Part shown: in pieces, positions 47,897 to 58,964 of the stretch
Layout: each line of letters starts with the position of its first letter
Position numbering within the stretch: the first letter of the stretch is position 1
Assembly (NCBI GenBank): GCA_015680685.1
Contig: MNCI01003593.1
Location: 160,009 to 224,008, forward strand
DNA length: 64,000 nt
Direction of reading: 5' to 3'
From: Gnetum montanum
Taxonomy: Eukaryota > Streptophyta > Gnetopsida > Gnetales > Gnetaceae
The notes under the pieces: model-generated
Database searches by the model: none
Told to the model about the DNA's origin: nothing
What the model saw: only the letters and a program-made list of their open reading frames with translations
Made by a program: the position numbers and the translations under genes

Positions 47897-47914
47897 GAGG
47901 GGGAAGGAGCGGGG
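47897..47914 (+). promoter_or_regulatory. Copia polypurine tract
   Basis: GAGGGGGAAGGAGCGGGG directly before the LTR start TATTAGAATG. It primes plus-strand DNA synthesis in the family. Confidence 0.8.
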
Positions 47915-48029
47915 TATTAGAATGTTTCAAGTTTGCAACATTATAATATTTCAGTTTTGAGCATTATTCCTAATGGTATTGTAATGGTAATAATCCTACT
48001 TTATAAATTTCCTTTGGTGAGTGTTCTGC
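47915..48029 (+). repeat. Copia 3' LTR, left part
   Basis: Starts TATTAGAATG (TGTTAGAATG with G to A). Interrupted at 48029 by element 3 and continued at 57944. The segment before the insertion (ATAAATTTCCTTTGGTGAGT) resembles the segment after it (GTAAATTTGCTTTGTTGAGT), so the uninterrupted LTR had a tandem pair of about 30 bp here. Confidence 0.75.
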
Positions 48030-48913
48030 TAATAAATCACATTGTACATTGGCTATGATATTGGGTATCTAATATCGAAGTCAAAATATCATGTATCCGA
48101 TATTAGAGCCCATGCTACAACATCGGATATCTGATATCATGGGGCATGTGCTTGCCTATAAATATGACACAGGCACATGGTCCAAGACATAATTTAGTCA
48201 ACTTATACCAAAAATCTTTCAATTTAATTTTGTAGCTTAGTGATAGAGTGAATGATTATAGTGTGATGTTGAGTAGTTGTCCAAAATCTTTATTTTAGTG
48301 AAGTGTACTTGGATACATTTCATGATAGAAATAAAGATCGAGATTACTTTTCATCATTGCAACATCCACTTAGCTTTACTATTTCACTTAGCATAGTTTT
48401 TACTATTTTCTTAGCTTAATCATTTACTTTTACTAGTACTTTACTTTCTTTGGTCATTAGTAAGGTGGAAGGACTAAAACTAGTTTTCAGTATTTAGGTA
48501 TAATTATTTGGTAATCTAGTAGTGGTTTCACTTAATTTTCTTAGTAGTAAACTCACTTGGTAATTTCAAAAATGGTTACATGAGCCCAAGGTGTGTACAG
48601 AAAGCCAATAATGAATACTCATCACTCTAGACTATAGTAGATTATTTTACTATTTTCCTTATACTTAAAACTATTTTCACACTTTACCATCATAGTTAAG
48701 AGATATGGCCCACCAACATAAATATATCATATGCCTCACTAAGGGCTAAACCATATAGATACATTATAGTATCTCTTCATGGGAAGACACCAATTCTGAA
48801 CTTTAACTAATTACTAGCATAATCACATTGCCTCATCCATGGATTAGGATTGGGCTACATGTGAGCACTCATATCTTGTATGGTTGAATATTGGACTACT
48901 CCACCACTCATCA
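48030..48913 (+). repeat. 5' LTR of element 3
   Basis: 884 bp, TAATAAATCACA to CCACTCATCA, direct repeat of 57058-57943. U3 (48055-48150) has ATATCGGATATC-type palindromic repeats. TATAAATA is at 48157-48164. The start TG has become TA. Confidence 0.95.
48157..48164 (+). promoter_or_regulatory. TATA box of element 3 5' LTR
   Basis: GCCTATAAATATGAC, immediately after the palindromic U3 repeats. Confidence 0.6.
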
Positions 48914-50034
48914 TTGTACTGCTGTTAACATATACTTAATAATTGATTTTATAAAGTTCATTATACTTGGAACACAAAGTCAAACTTCATAATTCTAAAA
49001 AAAGCATAGTTAAAACAAACATCTTAAAAATACACTATGGCTTCAAATAAGAATGGAACATCACTTGCTAAGAAACTACGCATATGTAGTAAAGGAATTG
49101 AAGAGGAAGAAGATTAGAGTATTCCAATGTACACAAGGATTTCATATGCTCATCATGATCCTTACTATCATAATTTTACATTCATCTTTCATCAAGATGA
49201 ATAACGTAGGTGGAGAGATCTTCAAGGAAATGTTGTTCTATCACCAAAACATTTAGCATCCATTATGCTCCAAATTGCTCTTAAAGGGATGAAGCTAAGT
49301 GAAGTAATTGGAGGTTATCATGAAACCAAATACATGAGCCAACCATATGAACCTATTGATGAGTAGTTAAGGAGAAACCATGCCATGGAAACAAGACATG
49401 AACAAGACAAAGTAAAGATAGGAATATTCTATTATTATCTTGGAGGAACTTGATGGAGATGTGTTCATTGTTAAACAACTCATCCACAATCATGAGTTCC
49501 AATCACAAATGCCTATCATTCAACTCAATGAACCTATCAAAAATAAATCACACTTCAAATTAGTAGAGATACTCAAGAAAGAGGCAAGAGACTCAAGGCA
49601 CAAGAAGGACTCAAGGATAAAAGTTCTTACTAGGTATCATAAATATGAACATCAAAGTCATCATAGGAGCACAAGTTGACGTTGTTCTCCAACTACCTCA
49701 TTTGCATCCTCACTATTACTAGAAGACTCTAATAAAAGAAGGCAAATGTACAAGGACCATGATAGGGAAGATAAGAGAACTCATGACCACCATGACCAGC
49801 ATGACCTTTACTCAGGACATTTAGATTTAGAAGATGAAGAGTATGAGTAAAGTAGATGTTAGGATCATAGAAATCATGAAAGGGATGGACATAGAAGGAG
49901 GAACTACTATAATAAAGCACATGAACCAGATCGAGATGATGAACCCCTGATGGCAACTTGCATCATGATTAACATATAGAAAGTTGTTAACATTCCATCT
50001 AAGCATGTGTGGTATAGCAAATCAAATAACTCAA
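48914..50034. other. Element 3 leader and N-terminal gag region
   Basis: Between LTR and gag core. Frames at 49053-49256 and 49440-49679 are probably a decayed, charged N-terminal gag part (histidine-, arginine- and aspartate-rich around 49700-49930). No clear primer-binding site was found. Confidence 0.4.
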
Positions 50035-50553
50035 CATGAACAGCTTTCCAAGATTTAAAGGTGGCTATAATGTTGATCCATAACATCACCTTCAAGCTTT
50101 CCATGATGCCTACACCCTATAAAATATGGAAAGTGACTCATAAAAGTTAAAGCTATTTCCCAGAACACTTATGAAGGAGGCAAAGAGTTGGTATAGGTCA
50201 CTAGAGCCTGAATCAATCAAATGCTAGAGTACCATGCTCAAATATTCAACAATAAATATCAAACTTATTCATGAGTGCCCAACTTAAGAAAATAGATCCA
50301 AGGAAGGGACTCATAAAACCCTTGATGTAACAATGGGAAAATACTATGTACTATTGCACAGATGCCCAAGTCATGGATTTTTACTAAGGGAACAACTTAG
50401 GCACATTGTACATGGGTTGCAAAGAAAACTAGAGAGACACTTGGGGTTTATGCCCAAGGTAGATTATCAAAAATGACATTCCATTATATCCAAAGATTAA
50501 TTGATCAAGTTGCAAAGAAGGAAGGAGAACTCAATAAGAGAGATTCAACCAAG
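50035..50553 (+). pseudogene. gag: Element 3 gag core (cut by gap)
   Basis: Read with stops and shifts: 'SFPRFKGGYNVDP', 'HHLQAFHDAYTL', 'KLKLFPRTLMKEAKSWYRSL', 'MGKYYVLLHRCPSHG' and 'REQLRHIVHGLQRKLERHLGF'. These follow the pattern of Ty3/gypsy gag cores (F-x-G..DP..H..xF, LFP.SL...A..W, YW..F..L...CP.H). The 3' end is in the gap. Confidence 0.7.
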
Positions 50554-51132
50554 NNNNNNNNNNNNNNNNNNNNNNNNNNNNNNNNNNNNNNNNNNNNNNN
50601 NNNNNNNNNNNNNNNNNNNNNNNNNNNNNNNNNNNNNNNNNNNNNNNNNNNNNNNNNNNNNNNNNNNNNNNNNNNNNNNNNNNNNNNNNNNNNNNNNNNN
50701 NNNNNNNNNNNNNNNNNNNNNNNNNNNNNNNNNNNNNNNNNNNNNNNNNNNNNNNNNNNNNNNNNNNNNNNNNNNNNNNNNNNNNNNNNNNNNNNNNNNN
50801 NNNNNNNNNNNNNNNNNNNNNNNNNNNNNNNNNNNNNNNNNNNNNNNNNNNNNNNNNNNNNNNNNNNNNNNNNNNNNNNNNNNNNNNNNNNNNNNNNNNN
50901 NNNNNNNNNNNNNNNNNNNNNNNNNNNNNNNNNNNNNNNNNNNNNNNNNNNNNNNNNNNNNNNNNNNNNNNNNNNNNNNNNNNNNNNNNNNNNNNNNNNN
51001 NNNNNNNNNNNNNNNNNNNNNNNNNNNNNNNNNNNNNNNNNNNNNNNNNNNNNNNNNNNNNNNNNNNNNNNNNNNNNNNNNNNNNNNNNNNNNNNNNNNN
51101 NNNNNNNNNNNNNNNNNNNNNNNNNNNNNNNN
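50554..51132. other. Sequence gap (579 N)
   Basis: A run of N inside element 3. Long open frames crossing it are artefacts. Confidence 0.99.
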
Positions 51133-51481
51133 CATGAGAGATTTATCTATTAAAATATCTAGGGGAGATAAGCATGGAGTCATGCACACACAATGGATTC
51201 CATGCATTACTACTAAAAGCAAAGAGTATAATCATGGACCAACCTTCCATAATGTCAACATAGTTAGTACCATAGTCCACAATAACAATGAAAATAAAAT
51301 GTATGTAAAAGAAAGAGTGGAAGTCACTAAATCAAAAGATATTCTGTGGCCAACAACTAAGAACCTTCAATTGCCCAAAATATGCATGGAACAATTTGAT
51401 TCACTTGTTAATTTCCATTCTCAAAAAATAACTCTAACTAAGGATGCCAAAATGAAATTAATAACTAATAATCATGCATGA
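51133..51481 (+). pseudogene. Element 3 open piece after gap, function unknown
   Basis: About 115 residues open to the stop at 51479-51481, polar and lysine/asparagine-rich ('QWIPCITTKSKEYNHGPT', 'QKITLTKDAKMKLITNN'). By position it could be the end of gag or a protease-region remnant. No motif is seen. Confidence 0.4.
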
Positions 51482-53261
51482 ATATGAAAAGGAAATAAGG
51501 GCTTAAATTATCAAAACTCAACTACCATCAAGATCACATGGGATAATAATAAAAAATTTAAGTCACTAAAGATGGTAAGTGAACCACCTAGAGTGTATGA
51601 TTCAAGAAACCTAGGGAGCATTTTTCAAACACTTATCCATGAGTTTAGTCATGGGGGAGATACTTTATCTTAAGCTAGGAATTAATAAAGTGCTTTTCAA
51701 TTTTATTTTATTTTACAATTCTTTTTACTTTTCCTATTTATTGAAATAATTTTCCCATTTTTTTATACTTTTCAACTTCTTTGATATTTTCATTTCTTAA
51801 ATCTTTGATATTCTTTGACCATTTTTTAATTCTTTGATGATTTTTCCTTCTTTAAAATTTTTTCATTTCTTTAGATATTTTTCCAATTTTTACTATCTCT
51901 TTCATATTTCATTTTCATTTCCTTTGTAAATAATTTTTATTATTAATAAACCACATTATGAATGAGGCAAGATGTAGCCCAATAAAATGACAATTTCTCT
52001 ATGTTATCAAGTCATAAGGGACTAGTTATTTGAACAGTGAGACAACATCATTTGTCCATCCATCCCATTAATAAGAGGTTCTTACCATGGCCATAATGAT
52101 ATTCTTTTCCATCATCCAACTAAGAATATACCTATGATCATAATGCCTAGATTGAAAAGTAAAGAACCAAGTGGGAATGTAAAGGGTATGATATCAAGGT
52201 GATTTTTGAACTCTCTTAAATTACTTTTTTGAGTTCTATCATGTTGCTAAGATTGTATTATATCCTTGTATATTTAATGAAAAATGGGAGTAAGTGTATA
52301 ATAAGTGCTACATTACCATGTCACCAGAAAGACATGTTATGCATGCTTGAAGGTAGTCCTCTAGTAAGTTTGACATAGATAAAAAATCAAAAGAGCACAA
52401 TATAAATTTATGGAGGTCCCACTAGAAAGACATTTTACCCATTCCTGAAAGTAGGGGGTTTCTCAAAAATCCAAAAAATAAAAAAGTACCATGAATAAAC
52501 TCCCCCCTTGGATAATCTGCCAAGTGGCAATACTCCTTGCAACAGTGGTAGTCTTATGGTTGTAATTCCAAAAGATAAGACAATGCAATGTCACTGGAAT
52601 GTGGTCTAGTCTTCCTTTGAATCTTGGATAGAAAGGCTAATGATTACTTCAACCACTAATAAAACACATAAGAATTTATTATGCCTATGGTTAGATACCT
52701 CACATCCTGATTTTTGCAATCCCTTTTAAGTTCATTTCATCTCACTGTAAGAATAGTCATAACTTGTGATTTTGTATAACATAGTGTAATTTTTCCAATT
52801 TGGTGGTACTAACATGTGTATTTTGCTAAACATTTATGTGTTACATTCAACTCATTAAGTGCCTAAGGACATTTCTAGGTGTGGTTATACAAGGGCATTA
52901 AAGGTTGGAGCCTGCTTTGGGAATGACCCACTTGTATAACTATTGTATCTTATACCTATTCAAGGATTCCACATCATCTTGAGCCTTATAGCATTAACAA
53001 ACATCAATAAAACTTCCCATGGCATTCAAATTATCCATTCTAACAACATGGATTCATTACCCTTCTTATTCATCTTATCAATAATTCTTGAACTTTGATT
53101 GCCCAAGATTCCTTATTTATGAACTTCTAATGACAAATTTTCAAAAAATATGCATCTATCAATTACCTAGACCCTCTGAATAATCTTTAAACCTTCTATC
53201 CATTCAAAGAGACTCATTTTTTATCCTCAAAACATGAAAAATGAAAATTTCTGAACTACAA
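51482..53261. other. Element 3 non-coding spacer
   Basis: Contains a T-rich low-complexity run (51680-51940, repeats of CTTTGATATTTTTC) and two copies of a 30-nt ACTAGAAAGACATxTTACCC - ATGCCTGAAAG motif (52322-52353 and 52417-52455), also present in element 4 (39892-39924). No pol domain is recognised. Confidence 0.5.
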
Positions 53262-53330
53262 CATCTAACCCAATATCGGATCCTCAATGTTAGATTCCCA
53301 ATATTGGATGGCACAAAAACTATATATATG
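53262..53330 (+). promoter_or_regulatory. Internal U3-like promoter region of element 3
   Basis: AATATCGGATCC, AATGTTAGATTCCC and AATATTGGATGGC resemble the ATATCGGATATC units in this element's own LTR U3. They are followed by a TATATATATG box (53320-53330). The flank GGCACAAAAACTATATATAT matches GTAGCACAAAAATAGTATAT in element 4. Upstream of the second ORF. Confidence 0.5.
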
Positions 53331-53879
53331 TGAACACTTAGCAAAATTTTTCATCATTCTTCATTTGAGCTCAAACAATTTTTTCCATTTTTCTTTCATG
53401 CTCTAATCTCTCACCTCCTAGCTTTCCCAAGCCATATCTTACACATTATGGCTCTTATTTTCATGATTTTTGAATCTATTTAATCCCAGAGTGCTCATCT
53501 TAGTTATGGGAGGATGCTAATGATGAAAATCTAAGTTTTTTTTTCAAAAATTGTTAATGCCTAAAAGGTATTTTAAGGATAAGGATGAAAGAAAAGTTGA
53601 AATTTTTAATAAAAATTCAATCATATTAATGCCAGAACATTTAAATAATGCTCTTAAGAAACCATAGCCATCATTACAAGTCATGAATAAGAAAAAATTA
53701 GACAATCATGAAGGGTTATAAAGACACTAACATTTACGAGGTAACTTTTTGAAAATTCACTAACTCTACAATCATAATGAACTATGAACTTAATGTAACT
53801 AAGGATATGAGTAAGGTATGGAACTGTTAAGAAGATATGAGAATACCTTAGTAATTCCAAATATTTGAATGATTACAAA
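53331..53879. other. Leader of element 3 second ORF
   Basis: AT-rich leader. The downstream part aligns loosely with element 4 (CATCTTAGTTATGGG versus CTCTTAGTCATGGGG). No ORF. Confidence 0.4.
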
Positions 53880-56830
53880 AGATCCCAAAGAGAGGAGCAC
53901 AAGGAGGACCCTCACAAGGTGCAAGCAAAGGACCAAGAGGCCAAGGTAGAGGCCGTATTGAAGGACAAGAACCAAAACATGTAGAGTAGGAAGCCCAATC
54001 CTTCAATATTCATTAGGAAACTCTACCCACCATATAATCATCCCAAGTAGAGGTAGCAAAACCACAAGTGCAAGGACAACATATCACATTTTCACAAGAT
54101 AGCCTCAAAGCTATTCAAGAGAAGTCAATTATAACTACAGTAATTGTGCAGATTGACTTTGGCCCATTTATGGAATTTGTCTCAATAATAGTAAAGATGA
54201 AACTTCAAGCATCACAACTATGACCCATCCTTTCAAACAAGGGCAAGTGGTACCTTGGGGAAACATATCAGTTTTGACATAATAAGAAAGAGGGAACCAC
54301 AATCAACATTAGAGGAGTCTCAGTCTCATACTCAATCAAGGCAATAGTAGAAGGTCTGAACATACCTAATGAGGCAGTGAAAATAGCACATTTGTCAACA
54401 AGATCAAATGTTGAAACTAAAAAACTATGGCTAAAATGGGCATATGGTAAAGAGGATAAAGGATACATTGAATTAACTCTAAAGGAAAGAATCTATTTCA
54501 AAACTAGCACATACCACTTATTCCCAATCAAAGGACTAAATAGGTTGTCCACGTATGTAGCCTATGGAAGTGCAATCCTAATGGGAAAATACAATGCTAA
54601 TATCACATAACTCTACTTTATGGAGATTCAAAGGTGATTTGAATAAAGGAAGGTAGAGAAGTAAACACTTCCATTTCCTTTCCTTATTAGAAAGTTGTGT
54701 AAGCAAGCCAAAATCCTTGGATACAGCAATGATGTTTCAAGGAAAGTCCGTAATGCTTCACATGTTGAATTGCTCAAACCAACACCACCCAGGAAGGACC
54801 AGGATGAGGAGCAATAAGAAGAATAATATGAATAACAACAATAGCAAGAGCAACAATAGTAAGTCCTAGAGCCACTACTGCAAGATTCTAGACCATCAAT
54901 GAATCATCTGCAGTAGATTTTAGAGACCATTAGTTGGGGAACAAGAAAGAAATACAACCTTTATAGAGTTATAGACAACACCATACAATGTTCCAAGGAA
55001 AGTCCATAATGTTTTATATGTTGAACTAGACAAAACCAGCACCACCTAGGAAGGACCATGATGAGGAACAATAAGAAGAACAACAATATGAATAACAACA
55101 AAAGCAAGAGTAACAACAATAGTAAGTCCCAGAGCCACTGCTACAAGATTATAAACCATCAATGAATCATCTGCAATAGATTGTAGAGACCATTAGCTAG
55201 GGAACAAGAAAGAAAGCCAGCCTCTATGGAGTTATAGACAATTCCATACAACCCATAGCTTCTGTTTCTCTTGTGAGTGGATAAATCTTACTATAGTTAG
55301 GAAAAAGGGACCAATGGTCACAATAGATATCTAGGAATGTTGCATCATTTCAAGTAATGCTAGAGACTAGAGACAGAGCCAAAATTAGGATAATGTAGCA
55401 CCAAGATGTAGCAAGAGAAGTAGAGGTGATTATTGATTACATCAAAGAGTTCTTTAATCTACCTATTTTGCTACTGACAAATCCAACTAGAGCCAAGAAT
55501 GCTTAAATGTTAGCTAGAACCTTGATGACTCTTGCTGATCATGAAGATGTGCTTGACCAACTGTTGCAAGCTAAGCAAGTAATGACAACACTTTTTGACA
55601 CCCCAAGTGATATCACTACACTACAATCAAAATTGATCACTAACAAAAGAAAATTGGTCATGGAAGAAACCAAGGTAGAGCATGCAAAAGCTAAACTTCT
55701 AAAATTGCAAGAAGAACTTGTGACCCTAAGGGCTAAATGTAGAGACTTAACTCAATTCATTGCATCTTACCAAATGGAATAATTCAAGACAAAGTAGATA
55801 AACCACCTGATTAAGTAGAATAAGCAGATAGATAATGAGAAGAAAAAAGTGATGTGGAATGCCTCAATAGCACAAGCCCAAATGTATGCACATGCCAAGG
55901 CACTCACTATAGCCCAAGAAGAAAACAAATAGCTTACTATAAATAATATGTAGTTGACCACTATGGAAAAATAGAAGAATATCTTGGAAGAAAACATTCA
56001 CTAGTTAAGAGAATAACTAGTGAGGATCAACCAAGACATGAGCCATCTCACATGAGAAAAAAAATCCTTTCCATAGAGGAGGTACCCACCATCTGCTAGA
56101 AATCATCCATTGAAATCAACGTGTGGTACAATGAGGCAAAGAAACATGAGAGGCTCAAAGAAAACTTTCACGACTAAGTGGGCATGTTCAAGTAAATCAA
56201 TGATAAAGAAATCCAAATGGCGAATGCCAGAATTAGTACCATTTCAGCACAAAATCTTGACTAGCAACCCATCTTGGATAATTGTGCCCATGTTCACCAT
56301 GTAGAAGTAAAGAATAAAGACTTGCATATTGAGGATTTGAAAGAGTACATCGGGTTAGCTAACCTTCATTATGTTAACTTGGCCATGTTAATAGTAGGTA
56401 AGCTAAGAAATGAACTAGAAGAGTAAGTAGCAACCACATATGTCTTGTATGAGAAAGAGTTTGTAAATCGCAAAGATGCTTTACGAAAACATTAGGTGGC
56501 AAATGTTGAACTACAAGCAATAAAGGCTAGATACCATGGATAAAAAGAGATAGCAACAAACTTATCTAGGAGACTATATAATTATCATGAATTAATAGAA
56601 AAGGTCAAAGCTTTTGAAGAAGTGAGGAGGTAGTTCACAACCTAGTACATCAAGGCATCAAATGTTCCTGCAACTACCATGCCCATGGATTATCCCAACT
56701 CCATCACACATTGCACAACAAGCATGGATAATACATGATCCAAGAATGAAGGAAGAAAAGCTACAAGTGCTCCTAAATAGATATAAATTTTAGAAGCCTA
56801 ACAACAAGGGGAAGTAACCAATGGAGAAGC
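53880..56830 (+). pseudogene. Element 3 second ORF with coiled-coil C-terminal part
   Basis: Decayed homologue of the element-4 ORF. Open pieces are 54377-54610 (charged, 'LWLKWAYGKEDKGYIEL') and 55507-55782, a leucine/lysine/glutamate heptad-rich coiled coil with 'EDVLDQLLQAKQVMTTLFD' and 'KLLKLQEELVTLRAK'. Coiled-coil character continues to about 56640. Stops such as TAG stand at likely Gln positions. A Gln/Asn-rich linker is locally duplicated (54737-55248). Function unknown. It is the last ORF before the 3' LTR. Confidence 0.6.
54737..55248 (+). repeat. Tandem duplication, 256-bp period, within element 3 ORF
   Basis: AAGGAAAGTCCGTAATG at 54740 recurs as AAGGAAAGTCCATAATG 256 bp later. 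The following AGGAAGGACCAxGATGAGGA, CAATGAATCATCTGCA and GGGAACAAGAAAGAAA blocks also repeat. It covers the Gln-rich linker upstream of the coiled coil. Element 4 shows no such duplication. Confidence 0.9.
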
Positions 56831-57057
56831 CACCACCACCATGAACTACCTAGGCTACATCAAGCTTCATCCATATTTTGTTTTTTGTTAAAATTTATCA
56901 TGTCATGTCTTGTGAAAATTTTGTAACACACCACCATGGCATAAAGAGTCATGTATATAGTGAGTGAATCATGTAAATCTACCTCCCAAATTTTGTAAGG
57001 AGCTTTATCCTCATTTTTTTAAACCTGAGGATGAGTTTTCAGTTACTTGTGAAAGTA

Positions 57058-57943
57058 TGATAAATCACATTTAATAGTGCCTACAATATTGGACATTCGA
57101 TATTGGAGTCACGATATCAATTATTCAATATTGGAGCCCATGCTAAAACATCGGATATTTGATATCGTGGGACACATGACTCCCTATAAATACAACACTT
57201 AGGCATATGATCCAAGACATAATTCAATCACCCTGTATCGAAACTCTTGTAGTTTAATTTCGTAGCTTAGCCATAGTGTGAATGCCTATAGTATGGTGTT
57301 GAGTAGTTGTCTAGAATCTCTATTTGAGTAAAGTGTACTTGGACACATTTCATGATAGAAATAAATATCGAGATTGTTTTTCATCATTGTAGCAACCAAT
57401 TAGCTTTACTATTTCATTTAGCATAGTTTTTACTATTTTCTTAGCTTAATCATTTATTGTACCTAGTACATTACTTTTTTTGTTTATTAGTAAAGCAAAA
57501 TTACTATGACTAGTTTTGAGTGTTTAGGTATAATCATTTGGTACTCCAATAGTGATTTCACTTAATTCACTCAATAGTAAACTTACTTGGTAATTCTAAT
57601 AATGGTTACATGAGCCCAAGGCATGTACAATAAGCCAAGAATGGATAGTCATTACTCTAGGCTAGAGTAGATTGTTTTACTATTTTCCTTAGACTCAAAA
57701 ATATTTTTACACTTTACCATCATAGCTAGGAGATATGACCCACCAACATGAATATATCATATACCTCATTGAGAGCTAAACCATACACAAAGGTTATAAT
57801 AGCACTATGTGGAAAGACAATGATCCTAAACTTTAACCAATTACTAGTATAATCACATGGCCTTGTCTATGGATTATGATCAAGCTACACATGAACACTC
57901 ATATCTTATATGGTTGGGTGTTGGACTACGCCACCACTCATCA
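57058..57943 (+). repeat. 3' LTR of element 3
   Basis: 886 bp, TGATAAATCACA to CCACTCATCA, with TATAAATA at 57184-57191. Preceded by GTGAAAGTA. It differs from the 5' LTR by many substitutions, so the insertion is not recent. Confidence 0.95.
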
Positions 57944-58110
57944 TTTACCATTGTAAATTTGCTTTGTTGAGTGTTCTACCATCGTAAAGTTTCTTATTCT
58001 TCTTTATATGGATAGTTTTCATTCAACCTTCACTCAAGAATTGTATAAATATATCTAATGCATAAACTTGAAAATGTATATATACAACATTCTATTCTAC
58101 CTAATTATAT
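57944..58110 (+). repeat. Copia 3' LTR, right part
   Basis: Continuation of 47915-48029 after element 3. It contains GTATAAATATATC (near 58044) as a possible TATA region. The right end is not defined. Confidence 0.55.
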
Positions 58111-58964
58111 TTTCTTGTCCATTGCTCTCTAATTTTTGACACTTCTTTCCTTCTCCTTTAGTATCTAAGCTTGGAACAAGCATTGGCTTTACAACTAACA
58201 CCAAGAAAATAGCTTTGGCTTTACAAAATAACATCAACAAAATAGCATTACAAAATTATTCAAAAGTTATAACCTACAAAATTGGGTGATCCATTTTTGG
58301 ATTGCAATTAATCAATGAGTGGAATAAAGTGAGGCATGAAAAAGTATTTTAAAAACAACCTAATTTCATGAATTTCTTTTGAAAAGTCTTCATATAGGAA
58401 CAACCTAAAAAAGCTTGAAAAATGGTGTCCAAATCTTCTCTTAGAGAAGAAAAATGAAAGATAAAACCCTTTTGTAAAGGATTTACTTATTGATGAAATG
58501 TTCAAATTTTTCACTAAACTAGAATGGTTAAGGTGAAAGATATAACTCTTGGCTATAAAGTTTTGTTATAGAAAATTTTTAGTTTTTAAAAAAATGGATC
58601 TAACAAAGAATTTTCAATTTTAAAACTAATAGACATTGCTTAAAAGATAAAAGAATGAAAAATTTTCATCCTAAAAACAAGTCATGATTTTTGAGAAGAT
58701 AAAATCTATGAAATAATAAACTTTTGAATATAGACTACTATACTTATTTGTTGAAGGAAATTTTAGACCTATAAAAATGCTTCAAATTTTGTTGGGTTGC
58801 ACTATGTAGCATTATTGAAAGAATGCTATGTTAAACAAGATTTAAACCTTAAATGTTTTATTTATTACAAAATGTCTTATCTCTAAGGGAATGAGTTTTT
58901 GGCAAAATTTTAGTACAAGTAATCACACACTTGAATTTTTGAACTTATTTATTTATTACTAATA
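58111..58964. other. AT-rich non-coding DNA
   Basis: No coding sequence recognised. The frame at 58308-58514 is Phe-rich and looks like chance. Confidence 0.4.

Larger units (their letters stand above)
48030..57943 (+). mobile_element. Element 3: complete family-B non-autonomous LTR retrotransposon
   Basis: About 9.9 kb with LTRs at 48030-48913 and 57058-57943. It has a Ty3/gypsy-like gag and a second ORF with coiled coil. I find no RT, RNase H or integrase in the sequenced internal part; 579 bp are a gap, too short to hold pol. Flanking bases TCTGC (48025-48029) and TTTAC (57944-57948) could be a target duplication with two transitions. Removing the element restores a continuous copia LTR. 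It presumably depended on enzymes of another element. Confidence 0.85.

Noticed and set aside
50473-51481. Long open frames on both strands across the 50.5-51.1 kb gap
   Set aside because: Artefact of N bases. Only the part after 51133 is real sequence, and it is reported separately.
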